DNA of 64,000 nucleotides from DATGKR01 sp035294565 (lineage in GTDB: Bacteria > Actinomycetota > Acidimicrobiia > Acidimicrobiales > Palsa-688), in NCBI GenBank assembly GCA_035294565.1, contig DATGKR010000128.1:6209-70208 (forward strand). The letters are read 5' to 3'. Under the pieces are notes generated by a model, which saw only the letters and a program-made list of their open reading frames with translations, was not told the origin of the DNA and did no database searches. A program made the position numbers and the translations under genes. Position 1 is the stretch's first letter, and every line of letters begins with the position of its first letter. Below are positions 25,019 through 35,563 of this stretch, one piece after another.

Positions 25019-26510
25019 GCCAGGCGGCGGGGGGCCACGCAGGTCTCTCATCCTGGCCGTGCTGGCCGGCGCGCTCGTCGCCGGCGGGTTGGCTGACCGG
25101 GCTGCGCGGCCGAGCACCGTATCGGCATCGCCCCCGGTGGTCGCGGCGTCGGCGGCCGCTCCCGCCGACGCGCTCTCCTCATCGTGGTTCTGCGCGGGAG
25201 CAACCGACACCGGCGGGGCGTTGCCCGGCTCGGTCGTGATAGCCAATGACGCCGGACGGCCCGTGGAGGGCCGGGTGACCCTCATGTCCAGCGCAGGCGC
25301 CTCCCGCTCCGTGGCGGTGAGCGTCGGGCGATACTCGTCTCTGGCCATTCCCGAGTCGGTTCCCGGTGCCGCCCAGGACTGGGTGGGGGCGGTGGTCGAC
25401 ATGGAGGGCGGCGCCGTGGTCGTCGAGCAGGAGGTGGATGGAGGATCGGTGCTCGGCCGATCCGTCGCCCCGTGCGCGACGTCCGCCTCGCCGAGGTGGT
25501 ATTTCCCAACCGGCCAGACCAGGGTCAACGCGGGCGAGGAGATCCTGCTCTTGAACCCCTACGCCACACCTGTCGTCGCCGACCTGTCGTTCACCACCGA
25601 CCACGGTGTCGAGACACCCGTCGACTTGCAGGGCATCACCGTTCCTGCCAACGGGTTGAACAGCATCGACATCGGCAAGGCCTTGCCGCGGCGCTCCTAC
25701 ATAGCGGCGACGGTCTCCGCTCGCTCGGGCGGCATCGTCGCCTGGCAGTCCACGTGGGTGACACCCCCGCCAGTGGGGGCGCCGCTGGTGGGCACGCCGG
25801 CGGCGTCGGCCCCTCTCGCCGACCCGGCCCTTCCCGTTCCAGGGCTCTCCGTCAGCCTCGGCGCCCCGCTGGCGGCGACCCGCTGGGCGTGGCCCGACGG
25901 GATCGACGGCGGGGGCGTCGACGAGCAGTACGTCGTCTACGACCCGTCGGGACGGGCGGCCGACGTCCGTCTGTCGGTGAGCCTCGCCCAGGGGGCGGCA
26001 GAGCCTCTGTCCTTCTCCGTCGGGCCGGGCCAGGTCGTGCCGATCGTCTCTGCGCAGCAGGCGCGGATCCCCGCCGGCGTGCCGCATTCAGCCACCCTGG
26101 TGAGCTTGAACGGGGTCCCCGTCGTCGCGGCGCGCAGCCTGACGGTCGACACGGGTGCTGCGAAGGGCATCGCTTCGCTGCTCGGTTCCCAGCATGCCGC
26201 CTTGGCGTGGGTGGTGGCCGCCCCCGCGTCCGACCCTGGGCACTCGGGCCAGGTGGTCGTGTCCAACCCCGGTCGCGTCCCTGAAGCAGTGCGGATCACC
26301 CAACTCGACGGGGGCAGCATCGTGGCCGTGCCGGGTGTGGGACCCCTGACAGTGCCCGCCGGGGGCCGGCTCGCCGTTACGCTCCCGGACGGCCAGCAGG
26401 CCCCCGTCGTTGTCCGCTCCGCCGGCCCGGTCTACGTCGAGTACAACCTGGCGGGCACCGGTTCGACGGGCGGGGTCAGCGCCAGCATGGCCGTCCCGCT
26501 CGCCCCCTAG
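25011..26510 (+). CDS. DUF5719 family secreted/anchored protein
   Basis: 499 residues from ATG 25011, which overlaps the end of the GT gene by eight bases. N-terminal signal-anchor (about 12-32) then an extracytoplasmic all-beta region with repeated FN3-like blocks (NPYATPVVADLSF, NPGRVPEAVRI). In actinobacteria this family sits directly after the giant GT2-membrane protein, as here, so the two probably act together at the cell surface. No catalytic motif is seen; biochemical role unknown. Confidence 0.8.
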   Translation: MSRPGGGGPRRSLILAVLAGALVAGGLADRAARPSTVSASPPVVAASAAAPADALSSSWFCAGATDTGGALPGSVVIANDAGRPVEGRVTLMSSAGASRSVAVSVGRYSSLAIPESVPGAAQDWVGAVVDMEGGAVVVEQEVDGGSVLGRSVAPCATSASPRWYFPTGQTRVNAGEEILLLNPYATPVVADLSFTTDHGVETPVDLQGITVPANGLNSIDIGKALPRRSYIAATVSARSGGIVAWQSTWVTPPPVGAPLVGTPAASAPLADPALPVPGLSVSLGAPLAATRWAWPDGIDGGGVDEQYVVYDPSGRAADVRLSVSLAQGAAEPLSFSVGPGQVVPIVSAQQARIPAGVPHSATLVSLNGVPVVAARSLTVDTGAAKGIASLLGSQHAALAWVVAAPASDPGHSGQVVVSNPGRVPEAVRITQLDGGSIVAVPGVGPLTVPAGGRLAVTLPDGQQAPVVVRSAGPVYVEYNLAGTGSTGGVSASMAVPLAP

Positions 26511-26557
26511 CGCCGGCCGGTTCGGCAGCCCACCGAAAGACAGGGAGCGGCAGCGGC

Positions 26558-28504
<1,947 letters not shown>

Positions 28505-28526
28505 GGAAACCATGCTACGCCGGCCA

Positions 28527-29276
28527 ATGGCAAATAGGCTGGAGGCCTTGCGGCCGGACCGCCTTATGGGAGGCTCCCCCCGGGGCGCGCTGGCTGTCGC
28601 CGCCGGCGGTTTCGCCGTCGGGATCGTCTTTTCGGCGATCACCGCCGCCGTCGCAGAGGCGGCGACCGGCTACTCGGTGTCAGCGGGGGGGCCGGTGCCG
28701 GTAGCGGTGACCGTGGCCGACCTGCTCGGACTTTGGGTCGGACTGCTGGGGGCGGTCGTGTACGCAAGCCGAGCTTGGGGGAGCGGCCGGCTCGCACGGG
28801 ACTTCGGTCTTCGGGTGGCAGCTTGGTGGGAGGTGCCCCTGGGCGTCGCCGTGGGCGCAGCCAGCCAGTACCTGCTGGTGCCCGCCGTCTACCTGCCGCT
28901 TGAGCAGGTCGACCGGGGGCTGTCCCGCCAGCTCGGCCAGCCGGCGCTGCGCGAGACCGGCGCCGCCCATGGCGTCCCTGCAGCGGCGGTCGTGTTCGTC
29001 TTCCTTGCGCTCGGCGCGCCGCTGGTCGAAGAGCTCTTTTTCCGGGGGTTGATCTTGGGGTCGCTGATGCGGCTCGTGCCTGCGCCGGTAGCCGTGGTGG
29101 GCACCGGGCTCCTGTTCGCCTTGGCGCATTTCGAGGCGGCGCAGTTCTTGGGGCTGGCCGCGTTCGGCGTGGTGCTGGGAATTCTTGCCTGGAGAACAGG
29201 CCGTCTGGCGTCGTCGGTGGCCGCTCACATGGCTTTCAACGCGGTAGCCGTCGTCACTGTGGTCCACCTTCGCTGA
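28527..29276 (+). CDS. CPBP family intramembrane glutamic protease
   Basis: 249 residues from ATG 28527. About six to seven membrane helices. CPBP motif 1 EELFFRG (Glu-Glu-x-x-x-Arg), motif 2 FALAHFE, and the later AHMAFNA carry the residues that form the Rce1/CPBP active site. Substrate unknown; bacterial members process prenylated or small membrane peptides or act in bacteriocin immunity. The start region overlaps the probable ftsH promoter. Confidence 0.85.
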   Translation: MANRLEALRPDRLMGGSPRGALAVAAGGFAVGIVFSAITAAVAEAATGYSVSAGGPVPVAVTVADLLGLWVGLLGAVVYASRAWGSGRLARDFGLRVAAWWEVPLGVAVGAASQYLLVPAVYLPLEQVDRGLSRQLGQPALRETGAAHGVPAAAVVFVFLALGAPLVEELFFRGLILGSLMRLVPAPVAVVGTGLLFALAHFEAAQFLGLAAFGVVLGILAWRTGRLASSVAAHMAFNAVAVVTVVHLR

Positions 29277-29316
29277 TCGCTCAAGCCTTCCCCTTTCGCG
29301 GCCGATCAACAACAAC

Positions 29317-29487
29317 ATGAAGTGCCCCGAATGCCGGATACGAGAACTGGTCGTGATCGAGCTTCAACTCGGCGGCGATCCGGTGACGATGGCAAGCTGC
29401 TCCCACTGCGACCGCCGATGGTGGCAGGGGATGGAAGGGTCGCTCACCCTCGACTCGGTCCTGGAGATGGCATCGGCAGGCGTATGA
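29317..29487 (+). CDS. 56-residue zinc-ribbon protein
   Basis: A short frame encoding two CxxC knuckles, CPEC at 3-6 and CSHC at 28-31, separated by a beta-rich stretch and followed by RRWWQ, the layout of a zinc ribbon. Such small ribbons usually bind nucleic acid or a partner protein. There is no clear Shine-Dalgarno site; it ends 39 bp before the large membrane-protein/phosphomannomutase gene, so it may be its operon leader. Function unknown. Confidence 0.62.
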   Translation: MKCPECRIRELVVIELQLGGDPVTMASCSHCDRRWWQGMEGSLTLDSVLEMASAGV

Positions 29488-29526
29488 CGCCTCTCCGCCC
29501 GTCCGAACGGGCAACATGGGGGCGGC

Positions 29527-32500
29527 ATGACCGCGGCCGGGATCATCGACACGACCGAGGCGGAGGAGGGGATCTGGCCTCCTGAATCCGCCCGTCCCCG
29601 CTGGGACCGGGTTCGGGAAAAAGCCCGGCCCGAGGCGATCGTCACCTTCCTCGTGGTCGCAGCCTGTGTGGCGTTCGTGTTCAAGGAGATGCAGCCTTCG
29701 CAGCTGTTCGCGAACACCACCCCGGCCGGCGGGGACATGGGCGCGCACGTCTGGCTCCCCGCCTACGTCAAGCGGGCGCTGCTGCCGCACCTGAAGCTCC
29801 TCGGCTGGGCGCCCGACTGGTACGACGGCTTCCCGGCGCTCAGCTTCTACTTCCCCCTGCCCGTGGTGGCGATCGCGGTCCTCTCCTACGTCATCCCCTA
29901 CAACATCGCTTTCAAGCTCATCGCGGTCGTCGGGCTCGTCACCCTTCCCGTGGCGGCTTGGGCCTTCGGACGTCTCGCCAGGCTGCGCTTCCCCACACCC
30001 GCTCTGCTTGCCCTCGCCACCCTGCCCTACCTCTTCGCCAACTTCGGCCCCGACGGCAACATCTCCGGGGGCAACATCGCCTCAGCGATGGCAGGGGAGT
30101 TCTCGTTCTCCATCTCCCTGACGCTCGCCCTGTTGTTCCTCGGCCTCGTCGCCAAGGGTCTTCGCGACGGCAAGCACCGGGCGTCGGCAGCCGTCGTGCT
30201 CGCCTGCTGCGGCCTGAGCCACGTGCTGCCCCTCTTCTTCGCCGTCGTCGGGGCCGTCGTGCTCACAGCCATGGAGCTCGTCTCCACCCGCGACCCGAGG
30301 AAGCTGCTGTGGACCGTGCCTGCGGGACTCACAGGCGGGGCGCTGCTGGCCTTCTGGGCCCTGCCGTTCTGGTACCGCCTGCCGTACTCGACGAACATGG
30401 GGTACGGCAAGAACACCGCGTACGTCTCGTCGCTTTTCCCCCGTGACTTCACCTGGCTTATCGTCCTGGCGGCCATAGGGCTGATCCTCTCCGCGGTGCG
30501 GTCCAATCGGCTCGGCGTCTTCCTGGGGATCATGAGCGCCCTGTCGGCCGCGGCCTTCGTGGCCTCCCCCTCGAACCGGCTGTGGAACGAGCGGTTCCTC
30601 CCGTTCTGGTTCCTCTGCCTCTATTTCCTGGCGGGTGTGGCGTTGGCCGAGGGTGGCGCCCTGCTCCTGGAGCTCGCCACCCGCCGCCCGCCCCGCGGGG
30701 CCCGCACCTACCTGCCGGTGCCGATCCTGAGCGGGCTGATCGTCTTCGCCTGGGTCCTCTACCCCCTCCACGACCTGCCTTTCGGGCACATGACGGCCGC
30801 CGGCCAGTACGACTGGCTCGGCATCAAGAGCACCGACAGCTCGTTCATCCCCGACTGGGTCTACTGGAACTTCTCCGGATACCAGAACCCAGGCAAGTCG
30901 CGCCGCGACGAGTACTTCGCCCTCATAGCGGAGATGAAGAAGCTCGGCTCCGAGTACGGCTGCGGGCGGGCCATGTGGGAGTACGAGCCGGAGCTGAACG
31001 ACATGGGAACACCCGACGCGCTCATGCTGCTTCCCTACTGGACCGACGGGTGCATCGCCTCGCAGGAAGGCCTCTACTACGAGTCCTCGGCCACCACCCC
31101 CTACCACTTCCTCAACGCGGCCGAGCTTTCCGACCAGCCATCCAATCCGGTGCGGGGCCTCGACTACCCGCCCGCCCCGGACGTGTCCGAAGGGATCGCC
31201 CACCTGCAGATGCTCGGGGTGAAGTACTTCATGGCCGAAACCCCCGACATAGAGGCAGCCGCCGACGCAAACAGCAACCTGCTCCTCGTCGGCACGGTCG
31301 GTCCCTACCCGGTCACCTACACCACCGGCTCGACGACGCAGGTGAAGGAACGCACCTGGAAGATCTACGAAATACTCGACTCCCACCTGGTCACACCCCT
31401 AGTGAACCAGCCGGTGGTCCTGCGAGGGGTGCAGTCGAGGAACCCCTCCGTGTGGCTCGACGCGTCAGAGTCCTGGTACCTCGACCCGGCGGACTGGCAG
31501 GTCTACGAGACGGCCTCGGGGCCGAAGAGCTGGCCGAGGGTGTCGCCGGGTCAGAAGAACCTGCCGATGATCCCCGAGCCGGCGGTGCAAGTCTCGGATG
31601 TGAGGCAGACGACCCAGAGCATCAGCTTCAACGTCGACCAGACGGGAGTCCCGGTGCTGGTGAAGGTGTCCTACTACCCGAACTGGCAGGTGTCGGGAGC
31701 CAAGGCGGTGTACCGGGCGACGCCGAACCTCATGGTCGTCGTGCCCACCGCCGACCATGTGGAGCTCACCTACGGGTACACCCCCATCGACTGGACGGGC
31801 TTCGCCTTGTCCCTGCTCGGCCTCGCCGCGGTCGTCCTGTTGTGGCGGCTGAAGCCGGTCGCATACGGCACCCCTCCTGAGCGGCGCCGCCGCTTCGCTA
31901 AGGTTCCCGAGTTGACTTCTGGAGCGAACCTCGACCGGATCTTCAAGGCCTACGACATTCGCGGCACCGTGCCCGACGAGCTCGACGCCGAGATCTCCCG
32001 GGCGGTGGGAGAGTCCTTCGCGCGCTTCACCGGGGCGGAGAGAGTCCTGGTGGCCCGGGACATGCGGCCCTCCGGCGAGGAGCTGGTGAGGGCCTTCTCC
32101 AAGGGCGCGACCTCCGTCGGGGTCGACGTCGTGGACCTCGGGCTGTGCTCCACCGACGAGATGTACTTCGCGTCCGGGAGCATGGGCGCCCCTGGGGCAA
32201 TGTTCACCGCCTCCCACAACCCCGCTCGCTACAACGGCATCAAGCTGTGCGGCGCAGGAGCCCGTCCCATCGGCGCCGACACAGGCCTGCTCGAGATTCG
32301 GGCCGGGGTAGCGCACGCCCTCGCCGCCGGGCCCCCGCCTCCCGGTCTCGCCGGGCAGGTCCTGCACGCCGACGTGCTGGCCGATTACGCGGCGAAGGTC
32401 CGTTCCTTCGTGGACCACTCCGCGTTGCGACCGCTCAAGGTGGTCGCCGACGTCGCCAACGGGATGGGCGGTCTGGTGGTCCCTGCCGTCTTCGAGGGAC

Positions 32501-33288
32501 TGCCGTTCCGCTTGGAGGTGCTGTTCGGCGAGCTGGACGGAACCTTTCCCAACCATCCCGCAGACCCGATCCAGCCCGAGAACCTGCGGGCCCTACAGGA
32601 ACGCATCCGCGAGACGGGCGCCGACGTGGGCCTCGCCTTCGACGGCGACGCCGACCGTTGTTTCCTCGTAGACGACCAGGGGGCGCCTCTGTCCGGTTCG
32701 ACCACGACGGCCCTGGTGGCCGCCGCCCTGCTCGACAAGCACCCGGGGGCCACGATCCTGCACAACCTCATCTGCTCGCGGGCGGTTCCGGAGATCGTGA
32801 AGGAGCACGGGGGGATCCCGGTGCGCACCCGCGTGGGGCACTCCTACATCAAGTCGGTGATGGCCGACACGGACGCCCTCTTCGGCGGGGAGCACTCGGG
32901 TCACTATTACTTTCGGGACAACTACCGGGCCGACTCCGGCTGCATAGCCGCCCTCGTCGTGCTGGAGGTGCTCTGCCGGGACGGGCGTCCTTTGTCCACG
33001 ATCAGACGGGCGTACGAGCGCTACGCCGACTCTGGGGAGATCAACACAGAGGTCTCCGACCCCTGGTCGGTCATCGAGCGGGTCGCCGCCCACTACCGGG
33101 GTGCGCAGCAGGACCGCCTCGACGGACTCACCGTCGACCTCGGCGAGTGGTGGTTCAACCTGCGCCCTTCCAACACCGAGCCGCTCCTCAGACTCAACGT
33201 CGAGGCGCCCGACCGGGCTTCGTGCGAAGCTCGCGTCGCCGAGGTCCTCGCCCTGATCAGCGAAAGGAACGGCACAGGTGGCCCTTGA
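29527..33288 (+). CDS. Fusion of a multi-pass membrane protein with a phosphomannomutase/phosphoglucomutase
   Basis: 1253 codons without a stop. Residues 1-795 are a membrane protein with about ten helices in the first half, a long extracytoplasmic domain (about 430-760) and a final helix (about 766-785), resembling YfhO/GT-C-like envelope proteins. Residues 796-1253 form a complete phosphohexomutase: FKAYDIRG at the N-terminus, catalytic TASHNP with phosphoserine 896, metal loop DGDADR 1039-1044, and RPSNTEPLLR at the phosphate site. The mutase part is 458 residues, the usual full length, and begins at an in-frame TTG (31912). So it is either a true fusion, two genes with internal initiation, or a lost stop. 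Trm112 and isomerase genes follow with overlaps. Confidence 0.82.
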   Translation: MTAAGIIDTTEAEEGIWPPESARPRWDRVREKARPEAIVTFLVVAACVAFVFKEMQPSQLFANTTPAGGDMGAHVWLPAYVKRALLPHLKLLGWAPDWYDGFPALSFYFPLPVVAIAVLSYVIPYNIAFKLIAVVGLVTLPVAAWAFGRLARLRFPTPALLALATLPYLFANFGPDGNISGGNIASAMAGEFSFSISLTLALLFLGLVAKGLRDGKHRASAAVVLACCGLSHVLPLFFAVVGAVVLTAMELVSTRDPRKLLWTVPAGLTGGALLAFWALPFWYRLPYSTNMGYGKNTAYVSSLFPRDFTWLIVLAAIGLILSAVRSNRLGVFLGIMSALSAAAFVASPSNRLWNERFLPFWFLCLYFLAGVALAEGGALLLELATRRPPRGARTYLPVPILSGLIVFAWVLYPLHDLPFGHMTAAGQYDWLGIKSTDSSFIPDWVYWNFSGYQNPGKSRRDEYFALIAEMKKLGSEYGCGRAMWEYEPELNDMGTPDALMLLPYWTDGCIASQEGLYYESSATTPYHFLNAAELSDQPSNPVRGLDYPPAPDVSEGIAHLQMLGVKYFMAETPDIEAAADANSNLLLVGTVGPYPVTYTTGSTTQVKERTWKIYEILDSHLVTPLVNQPVVLRGVQSRNPSVWLDASESWYLDPADWQVYETASGPKSWPRVSPGQKNLPMIPEPAVQVSDVRQTTQSISFNVDQTGVPVLVKVSYYPNWQVSGAKAVYRATPNLMVVVPTADHVELTYGYTPIDWTGFALSLLGLAAVVLLWRLKPVAYGTPPERRRRFAKVPELTSGANLDRIFKAYDIRGTVPDELDAEISRAVGESFARFTGAERVLVARDMRPSGEELVRAFSKGATSVGVDVVDLGLCSTDEMYFASGSMGAPGAMFTASHNPARYNGIKLCGAGARPIGADTGLLEIRAGVAHALAAGPPPPGLAGQVLHADVLADYAAKVRSFVDHSALRPLKVVADVANGMGGLVVPAVFEGLPFRLEVLFGELDGTFPNHPADPIQPENLRALQERIRETGADVGLAFDGDADRCFLVDDQGAPLSGSTTTALVAAALLDKHPGATILHNLICSRAVPEIVKEHGGIPVRTRVGHSYIKSVMADTDALFGGEHSGHYYFRDNYRADSGCIAALVVLEVLCRDGRPLSTIRRAYERYADSGEINTEVSDPWSVIERVAAHYRGAQQDRLDGLTVDLGEWWFNLRPSNTEPLLRLNVEAPDRASCEARVAEVLALISERNGTGGP

Positions 33289-33532
33289 CCCCCGACTGCT
33301 CGAGATCCTTGCCTGCCCCAAGGACAAAGGCCCCCTGCTCTATTTCGCGGACGAGGACAGCCTCTACAACCCGCGGCTGCGCCTGCGCTACCGGATCAAC
33401 GACGACATCCCCGTCATGCTCGTGGACGAGGCCGAGACCGTAGACGACACCGAGGCCAGTCGGCTCGAGACCAAGGCCCGTCTCGAGGGCATCGGGCCCA
33501 ACTGGCAGCCTGGCGGGGCAGGTTCGACGTGA
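33278..33532 (+). CDS. Trm112-family small protein
   Basis: 84 residues from GTG 33278, inside the last codons of the mutase. Actinobacterial Trm112-like pattern LLEILACPKDKGPLLYF then YNPRLRLRYRINDDIPVML. The second knuckle Cys of classical Trm112 is replaced (CPKD), which is usual in actinobacteria. Eukaryotic and archaeal Trm112 activate methyltransferases; the bacterial role is unproven. It sits between mutase and isomerase as in mycobacteria and streptomycetes and overlaps both neighbours. Confidence 0.85.
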   Translation: MALDPRLLEILACPKDKGPLLYFADEDSLYNPRLRLRYRINDDIPVMLVDEAETVDDTEASRLETKARLEGIGPNWQPGGAGST

Positions 33533-34572
33533 CCGCCTCTGCGCCGGACATCGACACCGTCGGTATGTTCGCTCTCACCGCCGGGCTGCCCGAACAGGCC
33601 GAGGATGCCGCCCAACGGGCCGCCGAGGTCGCCGTCGCTCTCGACGCGGCGACCGTCGAGAACGTGGTCGTCGCCGGTATGGGCGGAAGCGGCATCACGG
33701 GTGACATTCTCAGTGCCGTGTGCGGGCCGCTCCTGCCGGTCCCGGTGCTGGTCTGCAAGTCCTACGAGTGCCCGGCCTTCGTGGGCCCGGAGACACTGTT
33801 TTTCGCCGTGTCCGCCTCCGGCAACACCGAGGAGACCATCCAGTCGGCCACCGACGCCGAGGCCGCCGGGGCTCAGCTGGTGGTCGTCACCGGCGGGGGG
33901 CAGCTCGGCTCCCTGGCCCGCTCTTGGGGCGCGCCTGTGGTCGACGTGCCGCCCATACCCCAGCCCCGCGCCGCCCTCGGGGCCATGGCCATCCCGCCCA
34001 TTGTGGTTCTCGACCGCCTCGGTCTCTTCCGGGGGGGCCGCACCTGGGTGGCCGCAGCTGTAGAGCAGCTCAAGCGCCGCCGCGACCAGATCGAGGCAGC
34101 GGGCGATTCGAGCGAGCCCGCCGCGGTGGCCCGCCGGATCGGCCGCACCATCCCCCTCATCCACGGGGGAGGCGCCGTCGGTGCGGCGGCCGCCCAGCGC
34201 TGGAAGACCCAGGTGAACGAGAACGCCAAGACGCCCGCCTTCTGGTCGGCGCAGCCCGAGCTGTGCCACAACGAGATCGCCGGCTGGGGCCAGAACGGCG
34301 ACGTGACCCGCCAGGTGCTCACCGCCGTGGCCCTGCGCCACGAAGGCGAGCACCCCCAGGTCGGCCGGCGCTTCGAGCTGGTGGCCGAGCTGTTACGCGA
34401 GGTCGTCGCCGACATGGTGGAGGTCCACGCCGCGGGCGAGGGTGACTTGGCTCAACTGCTCGACCTGGTCATTTTCGGTGACTACGTCTCGCTGTGGATG
34501 GCCGCCCAGGCGGGCGTCGACCCCGGCCCCGTCCCGGCTCTCGACGAGCTCAAGTCCGCACTGGCCGGCTGA
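33529..34572 (+). CDS. Bifunctional phosphoglucose/phosphomannose isomerase (SIS domains)
   Basis: 347 residues from GTG 33529 overlapping the Trm112 stop. Two SIS domains: VVVAGMGGSGITGDIL and VSASGNTEETIQ bind the sugar phosphate in the first, and the C-terminal half has the PGI/PMI pattern with NENAKTPAF and PELCHNEIAGW, where the conserved Glu and His act in isomerisation. It would make mannose-6-phosphate or fructose-6-phosphate for the mutase encoded upstream, feeding GDP-mannose. It ends the operon; a 250-bp structured gap follows. Confidence 0.86.
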   Translation: MTASAPDIDTVGMFALTAGLPEQAEDAAQRAAEVAVALDAATVENVVVAGMGGSGITGDILSAVCGPLLPVPVLVCKSYECPAFVGPETLFFAVSASGNTEETIQSATDAEAAGAQLVVVTGGGQLGSLARSWGAPVVDVPPIPQPRAALGAMAIPPIVVLDRLGLFRGGRTWVAAAVEQLKRRRDQIEAAGDSSEPAAVARRIGRTIPLIHGGGAVGAAAAQRWKTQVNENAKTPAFWSAQPELCHNEIAGWGQNGDVTRQVLTAVALRHEGEHPQVGRRFELVAELLREVVADMVEVHAAGEGDLAQLLDLVIFGDYVSLWMAAQAGVDPGPVPALDELKSALAG

Positions 34573-34822
34573 CCCGCTCCTGGTAGGGTGGGCGCGGGAC
34601 CTCCCAGCGGGTCTGTGGTTGAAAGTCGATGCCAGCCGCAGGCGAAGCGACCCACGTAAGGCAGCCACGGCTGCTGATCATGGTGCGGCTTAGAAGTAAG
34701 ACCTGGCGCTCGTTGCGGGCCGCAGGGGCCCGGGGGGCGCCAGGCGGGTGTGGGGTCAAAGACCAGGTCAGCCGCCGGGGGGTCCCTTTGACCTAGCTCT
34801 CTTCGGCTAGCCTCCAGTTGTT
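34573..34822. other. Gene-free stretch rich in inverted repeats, possible structured RNA or regulatory region
   Basis: No credible protein frame. Visible inverted repeats: GACCCGCT (34571-34578) with AGCGGGTC (about 34606-34613); GCAGC/GCTGC near 34660; CCTGGCGC (34702-34709) with GCGCCAGG (34737-34744); GGTCAAAG (34754-34761) with CTTTGACC (34786-34793), which ends 29 bp before the response-regulator start. Read on the minus strand, the last two hairpins each enclose a run of six C, reminiscent of the actinobacterial 6C RNA, though the loops are larger than that consensus as I know it. The CTTTGACC palindrome could instead be an operator. Confidence 0.4.
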
Positions 34823-35500
34823 GTGACCGATTCCGACCAGGTCATCCGGGTGCTGATAGCCGACGATCAGGCGTTGTTCCGGCGCGGCCTGTTCGTGGTT
34901 CTCGGAACCGAGGACGACATCGAGGTGATCGCCGAGGCCGAGGACGGCGAGGAGGCGGTCACCAAGGCCGAGGAGCTCGCCCCCGACGTCGTGCTGATGG
35001 ATGTCCGGATGCCCCGAGTCAACGGCATCGAGGCGGCAAGGCGGATCCGCGACAGCCTGCCGTCCACGAAGATCCTCATGCTGACCGTCTCCGACGAGGA
35101 GGACGACCTCTACGAGGCGGTGAAGGCGGGGGCCAACGGCTACCTGTTGAAGGAGATCTCCGTCGAGGAGGTCGCCTCGGCGATACACGCGGTGATGGAG
35201 GGCCAGAGCCTGATCACCCCCTCCATGGCATCCAAGCTGCTCAACGAGTTCCAGTCGCTGGCCAAGTCCGTAGCCGAGAAGGAGCAGTACCCCGCCCCGA
35301 GCCTCACAGCCCGGGAGCTCGAGGTGCTCAAGCTCGTCGCACGGGGCATGTCCAACAAGGACGTCGCCGACGAGTTGTACATATCCGAGAACACCGTCAA
35401 GAACCACGTGCGGAACATCCTCGAGAAGCTGCACCTTCACTCGCGTATGGAGGCCGTCATGTACGCGGTGCGCCGGAGGCTCCTCGACCCGCACGATTAG
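34823..35500 (+). CDS. NarL/LuxR-type response regulator
   Basis: 225 residues from GTG 34823. Receiver domain (1-125) with acidic pair DD at 14-15, phospho-acceptor Asp60 in VVLMDVRMP and the conserved Lys in YLLKE. A LuxR helix-turn-helix follows (about 155-220; LTARELEVLKLVARG, ISENTVKNHVRNILEKL). It would regulate transcription on phosphorylation by a histidine kinase; none is encoded nearby, so it is an orphan in this window. A 35-residue linker separates the domains. Confidence 0.92.
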   Translation: MTDSDQVIRVLIADDQALFRRGLFVVLGTEDDIEVIAEAEDGEEAVTKAEELAPDVVLMDVRMPRVNGIEAARRIRDSLPSTKILMLTVSDEEDDLYEAVKAGANGYLLKEISVEEVASAIHAVMEGQSLITPSMASKLLNEFQSLAKSVAEKEQYPAPSLTARELEVLKLVARGMSNKDVADELYISENTVKNHVRNILEKLHLHSRMEAVMYAVRRRLLDPHD

Positions 35501-35563
35501 ACACCGCGACCCGCACGACTAGGCCTCGGGAGGCGCAGGCCAGGCTTCGCGGGCGGCGCCCGG

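Noticed and set aside
34573..34822. SAM-IV, SAH, cobalamin, c-di-AMP or fluoride riboswitch, RNase P RNA or SRP RNA
   Set aside because: None of the conserved core motifs of these RNAs that I know can be found in order on either strand.
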